Assembly (NCBI GenBank): GCA_963621995.1
Contig: CAVFFZ010000001.1
Coordinates: 192,972-256,971, forward strand
DNA from: UMGS1663 sp963621995
GTDB taxonomy: Bacteria > Bacillota > Clostridia > TANB77 > CAG-508
Length of the DNA: 64,000 nt
Reading direction: 5' to 3'
This document shows, piece after piece, positions 35,314 through 43,561 of the stretch. Within the stretch, counting starts at the first letter, position 1. Each line of letters opens with the position of its first letter. The notes beneath the pieces were generated by a model. It saw nothing but the letters and a program-made list of their open reading frames with translations, searched no databases and was not told the origin of the DNA. The position numbers and the translations under genes were made by a program.

Positions 35314-36786
35314 TTATTGTCCGTAATTATAATTTGGGGTTATATTTGTTAAACATCCATTGTAATACCCGCTTATGAAAATTTTATTCCATTGTGCTTC
35401 TGTTCCTTTATAATTTACCGTAGTTAAACTACTACATTCTCGAAATGCCCCATATCCTATTCTTGTTACACTTTCTGGAATTGTTATACTTGTTAGATTG
35501 CTACATCCACTAAAAGCCCAATCTCCTATACTTGTTACACTGTCTGGAATTGTTGTATTATTAATTCCTATTATTAACTTATTTGTGCTTGTTTCTATTA
35601 TCGCATTACAATTATTTCTACTATCATATCTTTCGTTTCCATTTTCAACATTTATACTTGTTAAACTACTACATCCATAAAAAACATCACCTTCTATACT
35701 TGTTACACTGTCTGGAATTGTTATACTTGTTAGATTGCTACATCCATAAAAAGTTTGATATCCTATACTTGTTACACTGTTTGGGATTATTATGCTTGCT
35801 AAACTACTACATCCCTCAAAAGCATGTAATCCTACACTTGTTACACTGTTTGGGATTGTTATGCTTGCTAAACTACTACATTCATTAAATGCCCCATTTC
35901 CTATACTTGTTACACTGTTTGGAATTGTTATACTTGTTAAACTACTACATTCTCGAAATGCCCCATTTCCTATACTTGTTACACTTTCTGGAATTGTTAT
36001 ACTTGTTAGATTGCTACATCCCTCAAAAGCCCCATAGCCTATTTCTGTTACACATTTTGGTATATATACTTTTTCTATAATTTCATTATATGCTAAAAAA
36101 CCATCTTCTATTATTTTTACCTTTATCCCATTTATTTCTGAAGGAATTGTTATTTCTTTTAAAGTCCAGTCATCATACCATTCTTTACCTGTAGACCAAC
36201 AACCACCTCCATCTTCTTCATAATAATATTCATTTATTGAAACTGCTCCTTCTTCTGTAATACTAAACATTTCCAAATATGCTAATTCCCATTCCTCATT
36301 TTCTTTTGTTAATGAGCCTAATGTTCTTGGTGTTTGGCCTTTGTCATAATAAATTAATTCATATTCATTATTATCATTTTTTTCAATTATATATACATCC
36401 GATTTTCCTGTTCCATTTCCTGTTGATAACTTTTGGTTTACTAGATTTTTTACATTTACAACATTGTTTTCATCTATTTTTCCTTCTCCTCGCAAAAAAG
36501 TCAAAACATCAGATGTTGAATTTTTAACAGCCTTATCGATACTATATGTTACAATTTCTAAACTCATTGCTTCAAAAACACTTGAATGATCACTTTCAAT
36601 TTGAGATTTTTTTGTTTGTGCTATTATTCCGTTATTATCTAGCACTAAATTTATGCTTATTCCTACTAGTATTATTAACACCACTATTGTTACTACAAGT
36701 GCTATTAATGTTATTCCTTTGTTCAGTCTTTTTTTAGTTTTTAACATTTTTTCCTTTCCTTTAGCCTTTTCTTTTGTCTTTTTCAT
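35314..36786 (-). CDS. Leucine-rich-repeat surface protein with prepilin-like leader
   Basis: 490 residues. Near the start, NKGITLIALVVTIVVLIILV resembles a type IV prepilin leader (cleavage after Gly) but lacks the usual Glu at position 5. A beta-rich linker follows. From about residue 240 there are BspA-type LRR_5 repeats of 23 residues (consensus GCSSLTSITIPNSVTSIGxxAF), about eight units, one interrupted by an insert. The DNA repeats are similar enough to allow recombination. GGGAGG supports the start at 36786; a Met at 36747 with GGAAAGG is an alternative. A (GT)12 tract lies 165 bp upstream. BspA-like proteins often bind host or bacterial surfaces. Confidence 0.85.
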   Translation of the reverse strand: MKKTKEKAKGKEKMLKTKKRLNKGITLIALVVTIVVLIILVGISINLVLDNNGIIAQTKKSQIESDHSSVFEAMSLEIVTYSIDKAVKNSTSDVLTFLRGEGKIDENNVVNVKNLVNQKLSTGNGTGKSDVYIIEKNDNNEYELIYYDKGQTPRTLGSLTKENEEWELAYLEMFSITEEGAVSINEYYYEEDGGGCWSTGKEWYDDWTLKEITIPSEINGIKVKIIEDGFLAYNEIIEKVYIPKCVTEIGYGAFEGCSNLTSITIPESVTSIGNGAFRECSSLTSITIPNSVTSIGNGAFNECSSLASITIPNSVTSVGLHAFEGCSSLASIIIPNSVTSIGYQTFYGCSNLTSITIPDSVTSIEGDVFYGCSSLTSINVENGNERYDSRNNCNAIIETSTNKLIIGINNTTIPDSVTSIGDWAFSGCSNLTSITIPESVTRIGYGAFRECSSLTTVNYKGTEAQWNKIFISGYYNGCLTNITPNYNYGQ

Positions 36787-36950
36787 TTTTTTATTCCTCC
36801 CTTTTAATAATTTTTTCTCTTTTTTAGCGACCTTTAAGCTGTTTTTTATTTAACTGTTATTAATGTCAATATAAAAAAAAATAGCTTTAAAAACCATGCT
36901 TATTTACATGATTTCTAAAACTATTTTTTTTGTTTTTTAATAAACTATAA

Positions 36951-36974
36951 GTGTGTGTGTGTGTGTGTGTGTGT
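36951..36974. repeat. (GT)12 dinucleotide tract
   Basis: Twelve uninterrupted GT units. On the minus strand a TATAGT (36949-36944) follows directly and TTGGGG (36984-36979) precedes. The tract could therefore lie between promoter elements of the surface gene. Such tracts are prone to slippage. Confidence 0.9.
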
Positions 36975-37193
36975 ACAGCCCCAAGGCTTACAGGCATTAC
37001 CATTTTCATGTTTTCCCCTTTGTTTTCGCTTTTATTACATTTTTATTTTATAATTAAATATATTAGTTGTCAATACATTTCTAGAAAAAAATAGGCTTAC
37101 ATATTTGCTATCTCCTATTTTAAAATTATTATTGTAGTTTTTCAAAAATATATTTTATTTCAAAAGTACCTAGGCCTTTTATAATAACAAAAT
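36975..37193. other. Intergenic region with hairpins, no gene seen
   Basis: It holds an ACAGCC-CCAA-GGCTTAC hairpin next to the GT tract, a partial copy of the 33.8-kb terminator (37085-37127), and a degenerate REP core (37161-37180, AAAAGTACCTAGGCCTTTT) that may end the RNA encoded just beyond. Confidence 0.45.
37161..37180. repeat. Degenerate REP core
   Basis: CAAAAGTACCTAGGCCTTTT matches the centre of the 26472-26506 copy at 17 of about 19 positions, but the outer arms no longer pair. Confidence 0.5.
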
Positions 37194-37373
37194 TGTCCCC
37201 GCCTCGGCCGTAAGATGAAAGAAATTTTTATACCTGCTTACACAGGTGGGTGTCTTGTTGAAGACTACTGGGTTTCTTACATAAATGCAAGCTTACACGC
37301 CATCTTCAAAGGCGGACTCCCTTTTAAAATTTGTTGGTAATAAAATTTCAATCTATACGCACCAGGTAGGGAT
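37194..37373 (-). ncRNA. ssrS: Candidate 6S RNA
   Basis: About 180 nt, higher in GC than the surroundings. On the minus strand the 5' TCCCTACCTGGTGCGTA pairs with the 3' TACGGCCGAGGCGGGGA as an interrupted closing stem. AGAT/GAAATTTT pairs with AAATTTC/ATCT inside. A large central bubble and a terminal hairpin (CCACCTGTG-TAAG-CAGG) follow. This is the shape of 6S RNA, and the ACGG-xxx-GGCGGGGA 3' end fits clostridial examples as I remember them. TATAAT (37380-37375) directly precedes the 5' end. Confidence 0.6.
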
Positions 37374-37566
37374 AATTATATTGCTTTTTTTATTATATTT
37401 ATATTATCATATGCATTATATTTTTTCAATTCTACTATTTATTAAAAAGATTTATTTTAGTAGATTTATTTTTAGTTTTCTCTACTTTTCTTACTATATA
37501 TAACTTATTTAATATTTTTTATTATTTGCTTTCTTTAATATTTTATGCTAAAATATTTTACATTAG

Positions 37567-37589
37567 GTGCTTAAAGAATTCTTAAGCAC
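37567..37589. repeat. Short perfect hairpin downstream of truB
   Basis: GTGCTTAA and TTAAGCAC arms. It lies beyond the larger palindrome that follows truB. Confidence 0.5.
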
Positions 37590-37590
37590 T

Positions 37591-37637
37591 TTATTATATT
37601 CTAGGAAAGTTCTCCAAATTTTCCTAGAATATAATAA
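37591..37637. repeat. Palindromic repeat, TAGGAAAGTT family, copy 2; follows truB
   Basis: TTATTATATTCTAGGAAA and its complement around a 10-nt loop. The core matches the reverse complement of 16949-16987. It begins 3 nt past the truB stop and may act as a terminator. Confidence 0.75.
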
Positions 37638-37639
37638 TA

Positions 37640-38533
37640 TCAATCATGCCTCTTTCGTTCTATTACATCTCTTTTTAATTTATTCTCTTCTATTACTCCA
37701 ATTCCTATAAATTGTTTGTCTTGATTGTATATTCTATATGTTCCATCTTTATTATCGTTGGCTAATTTTACTCCATTAAAAAATAACTCTAATTGTCTTT
37801 TATTTAGTATTATCTTTTCTTTTTGTTTAAGTAGTTCTTCCATTGTTATTATTTTTGAATTTATATTTTCACAATTTTCTAATTCTTCTAATGTTATTGA
37901 ATCTGCAATTCCAAAAGAACCTACTTTTGTTCTGTTTAATTCTTTCATATACCCTATTGTTCCTAATCTTGTAGCTATATCTTCACATAAACTTCTTATA
38001 TATGTTCCTTTTGAACATTCTACTCTAAATACTATTTCTTGGTTTTTAACATCTATTTTTTCTAATTCTATGCTATATATTTCTATTTTTCTTGCTTTAA
38101 CTTCTACCTTTTCTCCGCTTCTAGCATATTCATAAAGTTTTTTTCCTTTTACTTTTATTGCCGAATACATTGGTGGTATTTGCTCTTGCTTTCCTACAAA
38201 TGAATTTAATATATTTTTTACATTATCAGTATTTTCTAATATTGCAGTATCTACTTTTCTTTCTTCTAGTATTTTTCCTTCACTATCTAGTGTATCTGTT
38301 TTTATTCCTAATTTTAAAGTTACTTCATATTCTTTATCATGATTTATTAAATATTTTGAAAGTTTTGTTCCAGAATTTAAAAGTAATGGCAAAACTCCCG
38401 TAGCATTTGGATCTAATGTCCCAGTATGTCCTACTTTTTTTAGTTTTAATATTTTCTTTACTTTTGCTACTACATCATGTGATGTATAATTTTTAGGTTT
38501 ATTTATTACTATTATTCCATCTAATTCACTCAT
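37640..38533 (-). CDS. truB: tRNA pseudouridine-55 synthase
   Basis: Makes the conserved pseudouridine in the T loop of tRNAs. The catalytic Asp is in GHTGTLDPNATGVLPLL (Asp41), and INKPKNYTSHDVV precedes it. The 297-residue length is normal. Upstream are nrnA, rbfA and infB, the usual neighbours, so this is the downstream end of the nusA-infB cluster. Confidence 0.97.
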   Translation of the reverse strand: MSELDGIIVINKPKNYTSHDVVAKVKKILKLKKVGHTGTLDPNATGVLPLLLNSGTKLSKYLINHDKEYEVTLKLGIKTDTLDSEGKILEERKVDTAILENTDNVKNILNSFVGKQEQIPPMYSAIKVKGKKLYEYARSGEKVEVKARKIEIYSIELEKIDVKNQEIVFRVECSKGTYIRSLCEDIATRLGTIGYMKELNRTKVGSFGIADSITLEELENCENINSKIITMEELLKQKEKIILNKRQLELFFNGVKLANDNKDGTYRIYNQDKQFIGIGVIEENKLKRDVIERKRHD

Positions 38534-38607
38534 ATTATTCTACCCTCAAATAGAAAATAAGAATTCCTATATGGCATAATATGTTAGAAATTCTTATTTT
38601 AGTTCTT

Positions 38608-39558
38608 TTATTTTATATGCACTTTTACTTCATTTATTATTTTTTCTTTTGCTTGCTCTAAACTTTGTGCTATTGTACAACCTGCTGCATGTATGTGGCC
38701 ACCACCACCAAATAATAAGCATACATCTGATACATTCACATATTCATTTGAACGAAGTGATGCCTTAAATCCTTTTGCAGTTTCTCTTAAAAATACAGAA
38801 ACTTCTACTCCCTCTATTGCTCTACCTTCTTCTACTATTCCTTCATGATCTCCTGGCTCTGCTCCAATTTCTTCTTCATCTTGTTTTGTTATATATGTAA
38901 AAGATATTTTTCCATTATCGAAAAATTCCATTCTTTCTATTGCTCTTTTTCTTAATTCAAAGTTAGCCTTTGTTTTTGTATTCATTACTCTTTTATAAAT
39001 ATCTGAAACATTAACTCCTGTTTGTAATAGTTTTGCTGCAAATTCAAATGTTTCTGGTGTTGTAGTTTGATATTGGAATCCACCTGTGTCTGTGATAATT
39101 CCTGTTAAAAGGCATGTTCCTATTTTTTTACTAATTTTCACACCAAAATATTGAATTATACTTATTAAAGTTTGTGCACATGCTGGTGCATCTGGGTTCA
39201 CATAGTTATAATCTCCATACATTGTATTTGTTCCATGATGGTCTATTGTAATTTTTACTTTTGCATTTTCAAAATATTTTGACCAACCATTAAGCATTTT
39301 CAATGTTGCACAATCTAATGCAATTGCTAAATCATATGGTTCTTTTGAACCTTCCTTTTTTATATTTTCTGTTTCTGGTAAAAAGTTAAATACCCTTGGA
39401 AGTTCTGGAATTATAATATCTGGATTTTTTCCCATTTCTTTTAGTGCAATATACATTGCTAAACTACTACCTACAGCATCTCCATCTGGATTTTCATGAG
39501 TTAATATTACAATTTTTTTTGCCTTTTTTATTTCTTCTAATATATGTTCTAATGTCAT
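38608..39558 (-). CDS. nrnA: DHH/DHHA1 phosphoesterase, bifunctional oligoribonuclease/PAP phosphatase
   Basis: Degrades 2-5 nt oligoribonucleotides and the phosphoadenosine phosphate from sulfur metabolism. Motifs are HENPDGDAVGSS, DCAT, ITIDHHGTN and the DHHA1 signature FGGGGHIHAAG. The length is 316 residues. It lies between rbfA and truB, as in other Firmicutes. A REP pair separates it from rbfA. Confidence 0.94.
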   Translation of the reverse strand: MTLEHILEEIKKAKKIVILTHENPDGDAVGSSLAMYIALKEMGKNPDIIIPELPRVFNFLPETENIKKEGSKEPYDLAIALDCATLKMLNGWSKYFENAKVKITIDHHGTNTMYGDYNYVNPDAPACAQTLISIIQYFGVKISKKIGTCLLTGIITDTGGFQYQTTTPETFEFAAKLLQTGVNVSDIYKRVMNTKTKANFELRKRAIERMEFFDNGKISFTYITKQDEEEIGAEPGDHEGIVEEGRAIEGVEVSVFLRETAKGFKASLRSNEYVNVSDVCLLFGGGGHIHAAGCTIAQSLEQAKEKIINEVKVHIK

Positions 39559-39575
39559 TTTATCTCTCCTTTTTG

Positions 39576-39635
39576 CTCAAAAGGAACGCTTCTTTTTATA
39601 ATTTTTGTGGCAATAAAGAGCATCCCTTTTGACAC
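39576..39635. repeat. REP pair between rbfA and nrnA
   Basis: CAAAAGGAACGCTTCTTTTT (39578-39597), and inverted at 39607-39635 GTGGCAATAAAGAGCATCCC then TTTTGACAC. The right copy has the frame of the 3927-3955 element with a changed core and overlaps the rbfA stop codon. Confidence 0.65.
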
Positions 39636-39982
39636 TATTTGTTTAAATCTTTTAAAATAGAGTCTATTTTCATTCCATATTCCATAGAGTCATCTTTTTC
39701 AAATACTAATTCTGGCGTAATTCTCAAATTAACTCTTTTAGCAATTTGACTTCTTATAAATCCTGCAGATTTTTTCAGTGCTTCCATTGTTTTTTCATCA
39801 CTTTTAGAATTTAAAATACTTACATATACCTTTGCATATTTTAAATCTGGAGTTATTTTTACTTTTGTTACACTAATCATTCCTGTTGCCTCAGGATTTT
39901 TTAATTCATATGAAATAATTTGACTAAGTTCTTTTTTTAACTCTTCATCTATACGATTTAATCTATTTTCATTTTTTTGCAT
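39635..39982 (-). CDS. rbfA: 30S ribosome-binding factor A
   Basis: Late 30S assembly factor that binds near 16S helix 1. The 115-residue product has the single KH-like fold (ELKNPEATGMISVTKVKITPDLKYAKVYVS) and ends with MKIDSILKDLNK. It lies 12 bp downstream of infB with its own GGAGGG site. Confidence 0.96.
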   Translation of the reverse strand: MQKNENRLNRIDEELKKELSQIISYELKNPEATGMISVTKVKITPDLKYAKVYVSILNSKSDEKTMEALKKSAGFIRSQIAKRVNLRITPELVFEKDDSMEYGMKIDSILKDLNK

Positions 39983-39994
39983 ATTGCCCTCCTT

Positions 39995-42910
39995 TTACCT
40001 TTTAACTTCTACCATAACGTATACTTCTATAATATCTCCTTCTTTTAAGTCATTGTAATTTTCGATTTGCATACCACATTCATATCCTTTTGCAACTTCT
40101 TTTACCTCATCTTTAAAACGTTTTAAGTTTGCAAGTTTTCCTTCATGTATAACAACATTATCACGTAATACTCTTACTCCCGCATTTCTTTCAATTTTTC
40201 CTTCTAATACATATGCTCCTGCTATTGTTCCCACATTTGAAACTTTAAATACTTGTCTTACTTCAACATTACCAATAACTTTTTCTTCATAAATTGGATC
40301 AAGCATACCTTTCATTGCTGCTTTAACATCATCTATTGCTTGGTATATAATTGAATATTGTTTTATTTCAACTTCTTCTTTTTCAGCTACTTGTTTTGCA
40401 GTTGCAACTGGTCTTACATTAAATGCAATTATAATAGCATTTGAAACTTTTGCTAAAGTTACATCAGATTCTGTAACAGCTCCTGCTGCACTGTGTATAA
40501 CTCTTACTCTTACCTCATCATCAGATAATTTTTCTAAAGATTGTTTTATTGCTTCTGCACTACCTTGTACATCTGCTTTAACTATAATATTTAATTGTTT
40601 TAGTTTTCCTTCTTCCATTTGGCTAAATAAATTGTCTAAAGTAACTGGTGCCATTTGATTTATAGATTTCTCTCTTTGTGCACGTTTTCTTCTTTCTATT
40701 AAGTGTTTTGCCATTTTTTCATCTTTAACTTCATAGAATACTTCTCCAGATTCTGGAACTTCTGTTAATCCCATTATTTCAACTGGTGTAGATGGTCCAG
40801 CTTTCTTTACTCTTTGCCCTTTATCATTTTTCATTGCTCTAATTCTACCAATTGAAGAACCTACAACTATTGTATCTCCAACATCTAGTGTACCTCTTTG
40901 TACTAACATTGAAGCAATTGGTCCTTTTGCTTTATCTAGTCTTGCTTCTATAACTGCGCCTTTAGCTTGTTTGTCAGGATTTGCTTTTAATTCTAATACG
41001 TCTGCTTGTAATAACACCATTTCTAATAATTCGTCTATATTTATATGTTTTTTAGCTGAGATAGGTACATAAATTGTATCTCCACCCCATTCTTCTGGTA
41101 CTAATTCATATTTCATTAATTCTTGTTTTACTTTGTCTACGTTTGCTTCTGGTAAATCTATTTTGTTTACTGCAACTATAATTGGAATTCCTGCTGCTTT
41201 AGCATGATTAATAGCTTCTACTGTTTGTGGCATAACACCATCGTTTGCTGCAACTACTAATATTGCAATATCTGTAATTTGAGCTCCTCTTGCACGCATA
41301 CTTGTAAATGCTTCGTGTCCTGGTGTATCTAAGAAAGTAATATCTCTTCCATTTATATTTACCATGTAAGCACCTATTGCTTGTGTAATACCTCCAGCTT
41401 CTCCTTCAATTACATTAGTTTTACGGATTGCATCTAGTAGAGATGTTTTACCATGATCTACGTGACCCATAACAACTACTACTGGTGGTCTTGGCTTTAA
41501 TTCATCATCTTTGTCTTCTGAATTGTCAAATAAGATATCTTCTTCTTTTACTTCTTCTTTCTTTTTAGCTGTTACACCAAATTCTTCTGCTATTAAAAAT
41601 GCTGTATCAAAATCTAAGGCATTATTTATTGTCGCCATTATTCCAAATCCAAATAGTTTTTTAATAACTTCTGCTGATGTTTTCTTTAACTCTACTGCTA
41701 AATCTTTAACTGTAATAGATTCTGGAATTGTGATCTCTGTTAATTTGAATATTTTTTGTGTTCTTTCTTCTTGAGTTTTAGCTGATTTCTTCTTATTTCT
41801 TTTTCCTCTTGCTATTGTCAAATCATAATAATCAAGCATTCCACCCTCTTGGTCATCAAACATATTTGATAGTCTATCTACTTGTTTTAAGTCTTTTAGT
41901 TTTCCACCATCAAATTCTTCATTAAATCTTCCACCTTTTTTATTTTTGTTTGCTTTTTGATTTTTTTCTTCTTTTCTTTCAAATTTTGCTTTATCAATTT
42001 CTTTGCTACCAAAGTCTCTTTGATTTTCTTTTTCTACAATATCTATAGCCATTATATCTTTTATATTTTTATCAATTCCTCTTTCATCTAATGGTTTTCT
42101 TTCACGATTAAAGTTTCCACCATGTTGATTTCTATTTTGATTATTTCTAAAGCCATTATTTTCACGCTTTTGGAATCCATTATTTTCACGTCTTTGGAAT
42201 CCACCATTTTCTCTATTTTGGAAATTTCCTCTTTCTCTATTTTGATTATCCTTATTTCTGAAAGATGATTGATTATTTCTGTTTTTGAACCCATTTTGAT
42301 TATTTTTGTAATTTTGGTTTCTGCTTTCTTTATTATATTCTTTAGTTTCTGTTTGTTTTTGTTTAGTTTCTACCATATTTTCTTGTTTTTTTGCTACGTC
42401 CTCTTTCTTTTCTTCTTGTTTTATTTCTTGTTTTACTTCTTGTTTTACTTCTTGTTTTACTTCTTTCTTTGGTTCTTCTTTTTTACCAATTCCAAACAAT
42501 TCACTTACTGTCATTGGTTTTGTAGGCTTGTTTCTATACACAATATTATAGTCTGCATTTTTATTTCTTTCTACAAAGCCTACTTGTTTATTTTTTTGTT
42601 CTTTTTGTTTAGCTTCTTTTTCTTTCTGCTTTTCTTCTTCATCTGTAATTATAACTTCTCTTCTTATAATTACAGGAGCAGATGGTTTCTTTTCCTCTTT
42701 TTTCTTTTCGTCTTTCTTAGTTTCTTCTTTTTTAGCTTCTAATTTCTTTTCCATTTTTTGAAAAGCACTTTTTATTTTTTCAGCTTCTTGCTCTTCTACT
42801 CCACTCATATGTGTTTTAGCTTCAATTCCTAATTCTTTTGCCTTTTCTATTATTTCTTTACTGGTTAAGCCAATCTCTTTTGCTATTTCATGTATTTTTA
42901 TCTTACCCAA
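39995..42910 (-). CDS. infB: Translation initiation factor IF-2
   Basis: GTPase that brings fMet-tRNA to the ribosome. I take a TTG start at 42910 (then GKIKIHEIAKEIG) because GGGGGTG lies 7 nt upstream; in-frame ATGs at 42928 and 42925 sit in or before that site. It has two IF2_N domains (about 2-55 and 380-440) joined by a very basic Asn/Gln/Arg/Lys-rich linker with ENNGFQKRE-type repeats. The G domain (GHVDHGKT near 485, DTPGHEAF, NKID) and IF-2 domains III-IV follow. It overlaps the ylxQ stop by 8 nt, suggesting coupling. Confidence 0.95.
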   Translation of the reverse strand: MGKIKIHEIAKEIGLTSKEIIEKAKELGIEAKTHMSGVEEQEAEKIKSAFQKMEKKLEAKKEETKKDEKKKEEKKPSAPVIIRREVIITDEEEKQKEKEAKQKEQKNKQVGFVERNKNADYNIVYRNKPTKPMTVSELFGIGKKEEPKKEVKQEVKQEVKQEIKQEEKKEDVAKKQENMVETKQKQTETKEYNKESRNQNYKNNQNGFKNRNNQSSFRNKDNQNRERGNFQNRENGGFQRRENNGFQKRENNGFRNNQNRNQHGGNFNRERKPLDERGIDKNIKDIMAIDIVEKENQRDFGSKEIDKAKFERKEEKNQKANKNKKGGRFNEEFDGGKLKDLKQVDRLSNMFDDQEGGMLDYYDLTIARGKRNKKKSAKTQEERTQKIFKLTEITIPESITVKDLAVELKKTSAEVIKKLFGFGIMATINNALDFDTAFLIAEEFGVTAKKKEEVKEEDILFDNSEDKDDELKPRPPVVVVMGHVDHGKTSLLDAIRKTNVIEGEAGGITQAIGAYMVNINGRDITFLDTPGHEAFTSMRARGAQITDIAILVVAANDGVMPQTVEAINHAKAAGIPIIVAVNKIDLPEANVDKVKQELMKYELVPEEWGGDTIYVPISAKKHINIDELLEMVLLQADVLELKANPDKQAKGAVIEARLDKAKGPIASMLVQRGTLDVGDTIVVGSSIGRIRAMKNDKGQRVKKAGPSTPVEIMGLTEVPESGEVFYEVKDEKMAKHLIERRKRAQREKSINQMAPVTLDNLFSQMEEGKLKQLNIIVKADVQGSAEAIKQSLEKLSDDEVRVRVIHSAAGAVTESDVTLAKVSNAIIIAFNVRPVATAKQVAEKEEVEIKQYSIIYQAIDDVKAAMKGMLDPIYEEKVIGNVEVRQVFKVSNVGTIAGAYVLEGKIERNAGVRVLRDNVVIHEGKLANLKRFKDEVKEVAKGYECGMQIENYNDLKEGDIIEVYVMVEVKR

Positions 42911-43223
42911 TAATTTCACCCCCATCAATTTTTTTCAATAGTTCCTTAGCAAAGTTTTCATCTTTTATAACTACTACAGCTTTATTATTTTGCCCTATAC
43001 TTTTACTTAAATCTTCTATTGTTCCGAACACTCTAACTGGTATATCAATATTCTTACATGCCAATTCGAAATTTTTCTTTGTTCTATTGCTACAATCTTT
43101 AGCAACGATTACAAGTTTTGCTTTATGTTTTTCTATTGTTTCTTTAGCACTTTCTGTACCAAAACTTATTTTCCCTGCTCGTCTTGCTAGTCCCAACAGA
43201 CCATATATTTTATTATCAATCAA
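42903..43223 (-). CDS. ylxQ: Ribosomal L7Ae-family protein YlxQ
   Basis: Small RNA-binding protein (L7Ae/L30e fold, 106 residues) that recognises kink-turns. GLLGLARRAGKISFGTE at the start and VIVAKDCSNRTKKNF are typical. It lies between rnpM and infB, as in most Firmicutes. Its precise role is still not settled. Confidence 0.93.
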   Translation of the reverse strand: MIDNKIYGLLGLARRAGKISFGTESAKETIEKHKAKLVIVAKDCSNRTKKNFELACKNIDIPVRVFGTIEDLSKSIGQNNKAVVVIKDENFAKELLKKIDGGEIIG

Positions 43224-43249
43224 TTATTTCACCTCTTAAAAAGCACTTT

Positions 43250-43513
43250 CTATTTTAAAGTATTCTTTAATTCTTCATATATTTTAGCATCTATATTTGT
43301 TTCAAATGTTCTTTCTAGTCTTTTGGTTTTTATAGCTTTTTCTAAACATTCTATGTTATCACAAATGTATGCTCCTCTACCATTTGCTTTTCCTGTTCTA
43401 TCTATAAATATTTGTCCTTCTTTATTTTTTACAATACGTATTAGTTCTTTTTTTAATTTAATTTCATTACAACCAATACATGTACGTTTTGGCATTTCTT
43501 TCACATTAATCAC
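43250..43513 (-). CDS. rnpM: YlxR-family RNase P modulator
   Basis: 87-residue DUF448 protein. RTCIGCNEIKLKKELIRIV, DRTGKANGRGAYIC and CLEKAIKTKRLERTF are the family pattern. In Bacillus subtilis the protein binds RNase P RNA and dampens its activity. The Cys pair and Arg/Lys-rich surface fit RNA binding. It sits between nusA and ylxQ in the conserved order. Confidence 0.94.
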   Translation of the reverse strand: MINVKEMPKRTCIGCNEIKLKKELIRIVKNKEGQIFIDRTGKANGRGAYICDNIECLEKAIKTKRLERTFETNIDAKIYEELKNTLK

Positions 43514-43561
43514 ACCTTTATTTTATTGTATTCTAAGACTAGCTGTTTATTCCTAGTACTT

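Noticed and set aside
35498..36737. Several plus-strand frames across the leucine-rich-repeat gene
   Set aside because: Their repeats mirror the 69-bp DNA repeats of the real minus-strand gene; no ribosome-binding sites.
36975..37010. Possible riboswitch near the GT tract (GCCTGTAAGCC ... GGGGCTGT)
   Set aside because: It has only one short hairpin and no aptamer I can match.
42088..42742. Open frames inside infB on both strands
   Set aside because: They are shadows of the low-complexity Asn/Gln/Lys-rich linker of IF-2.
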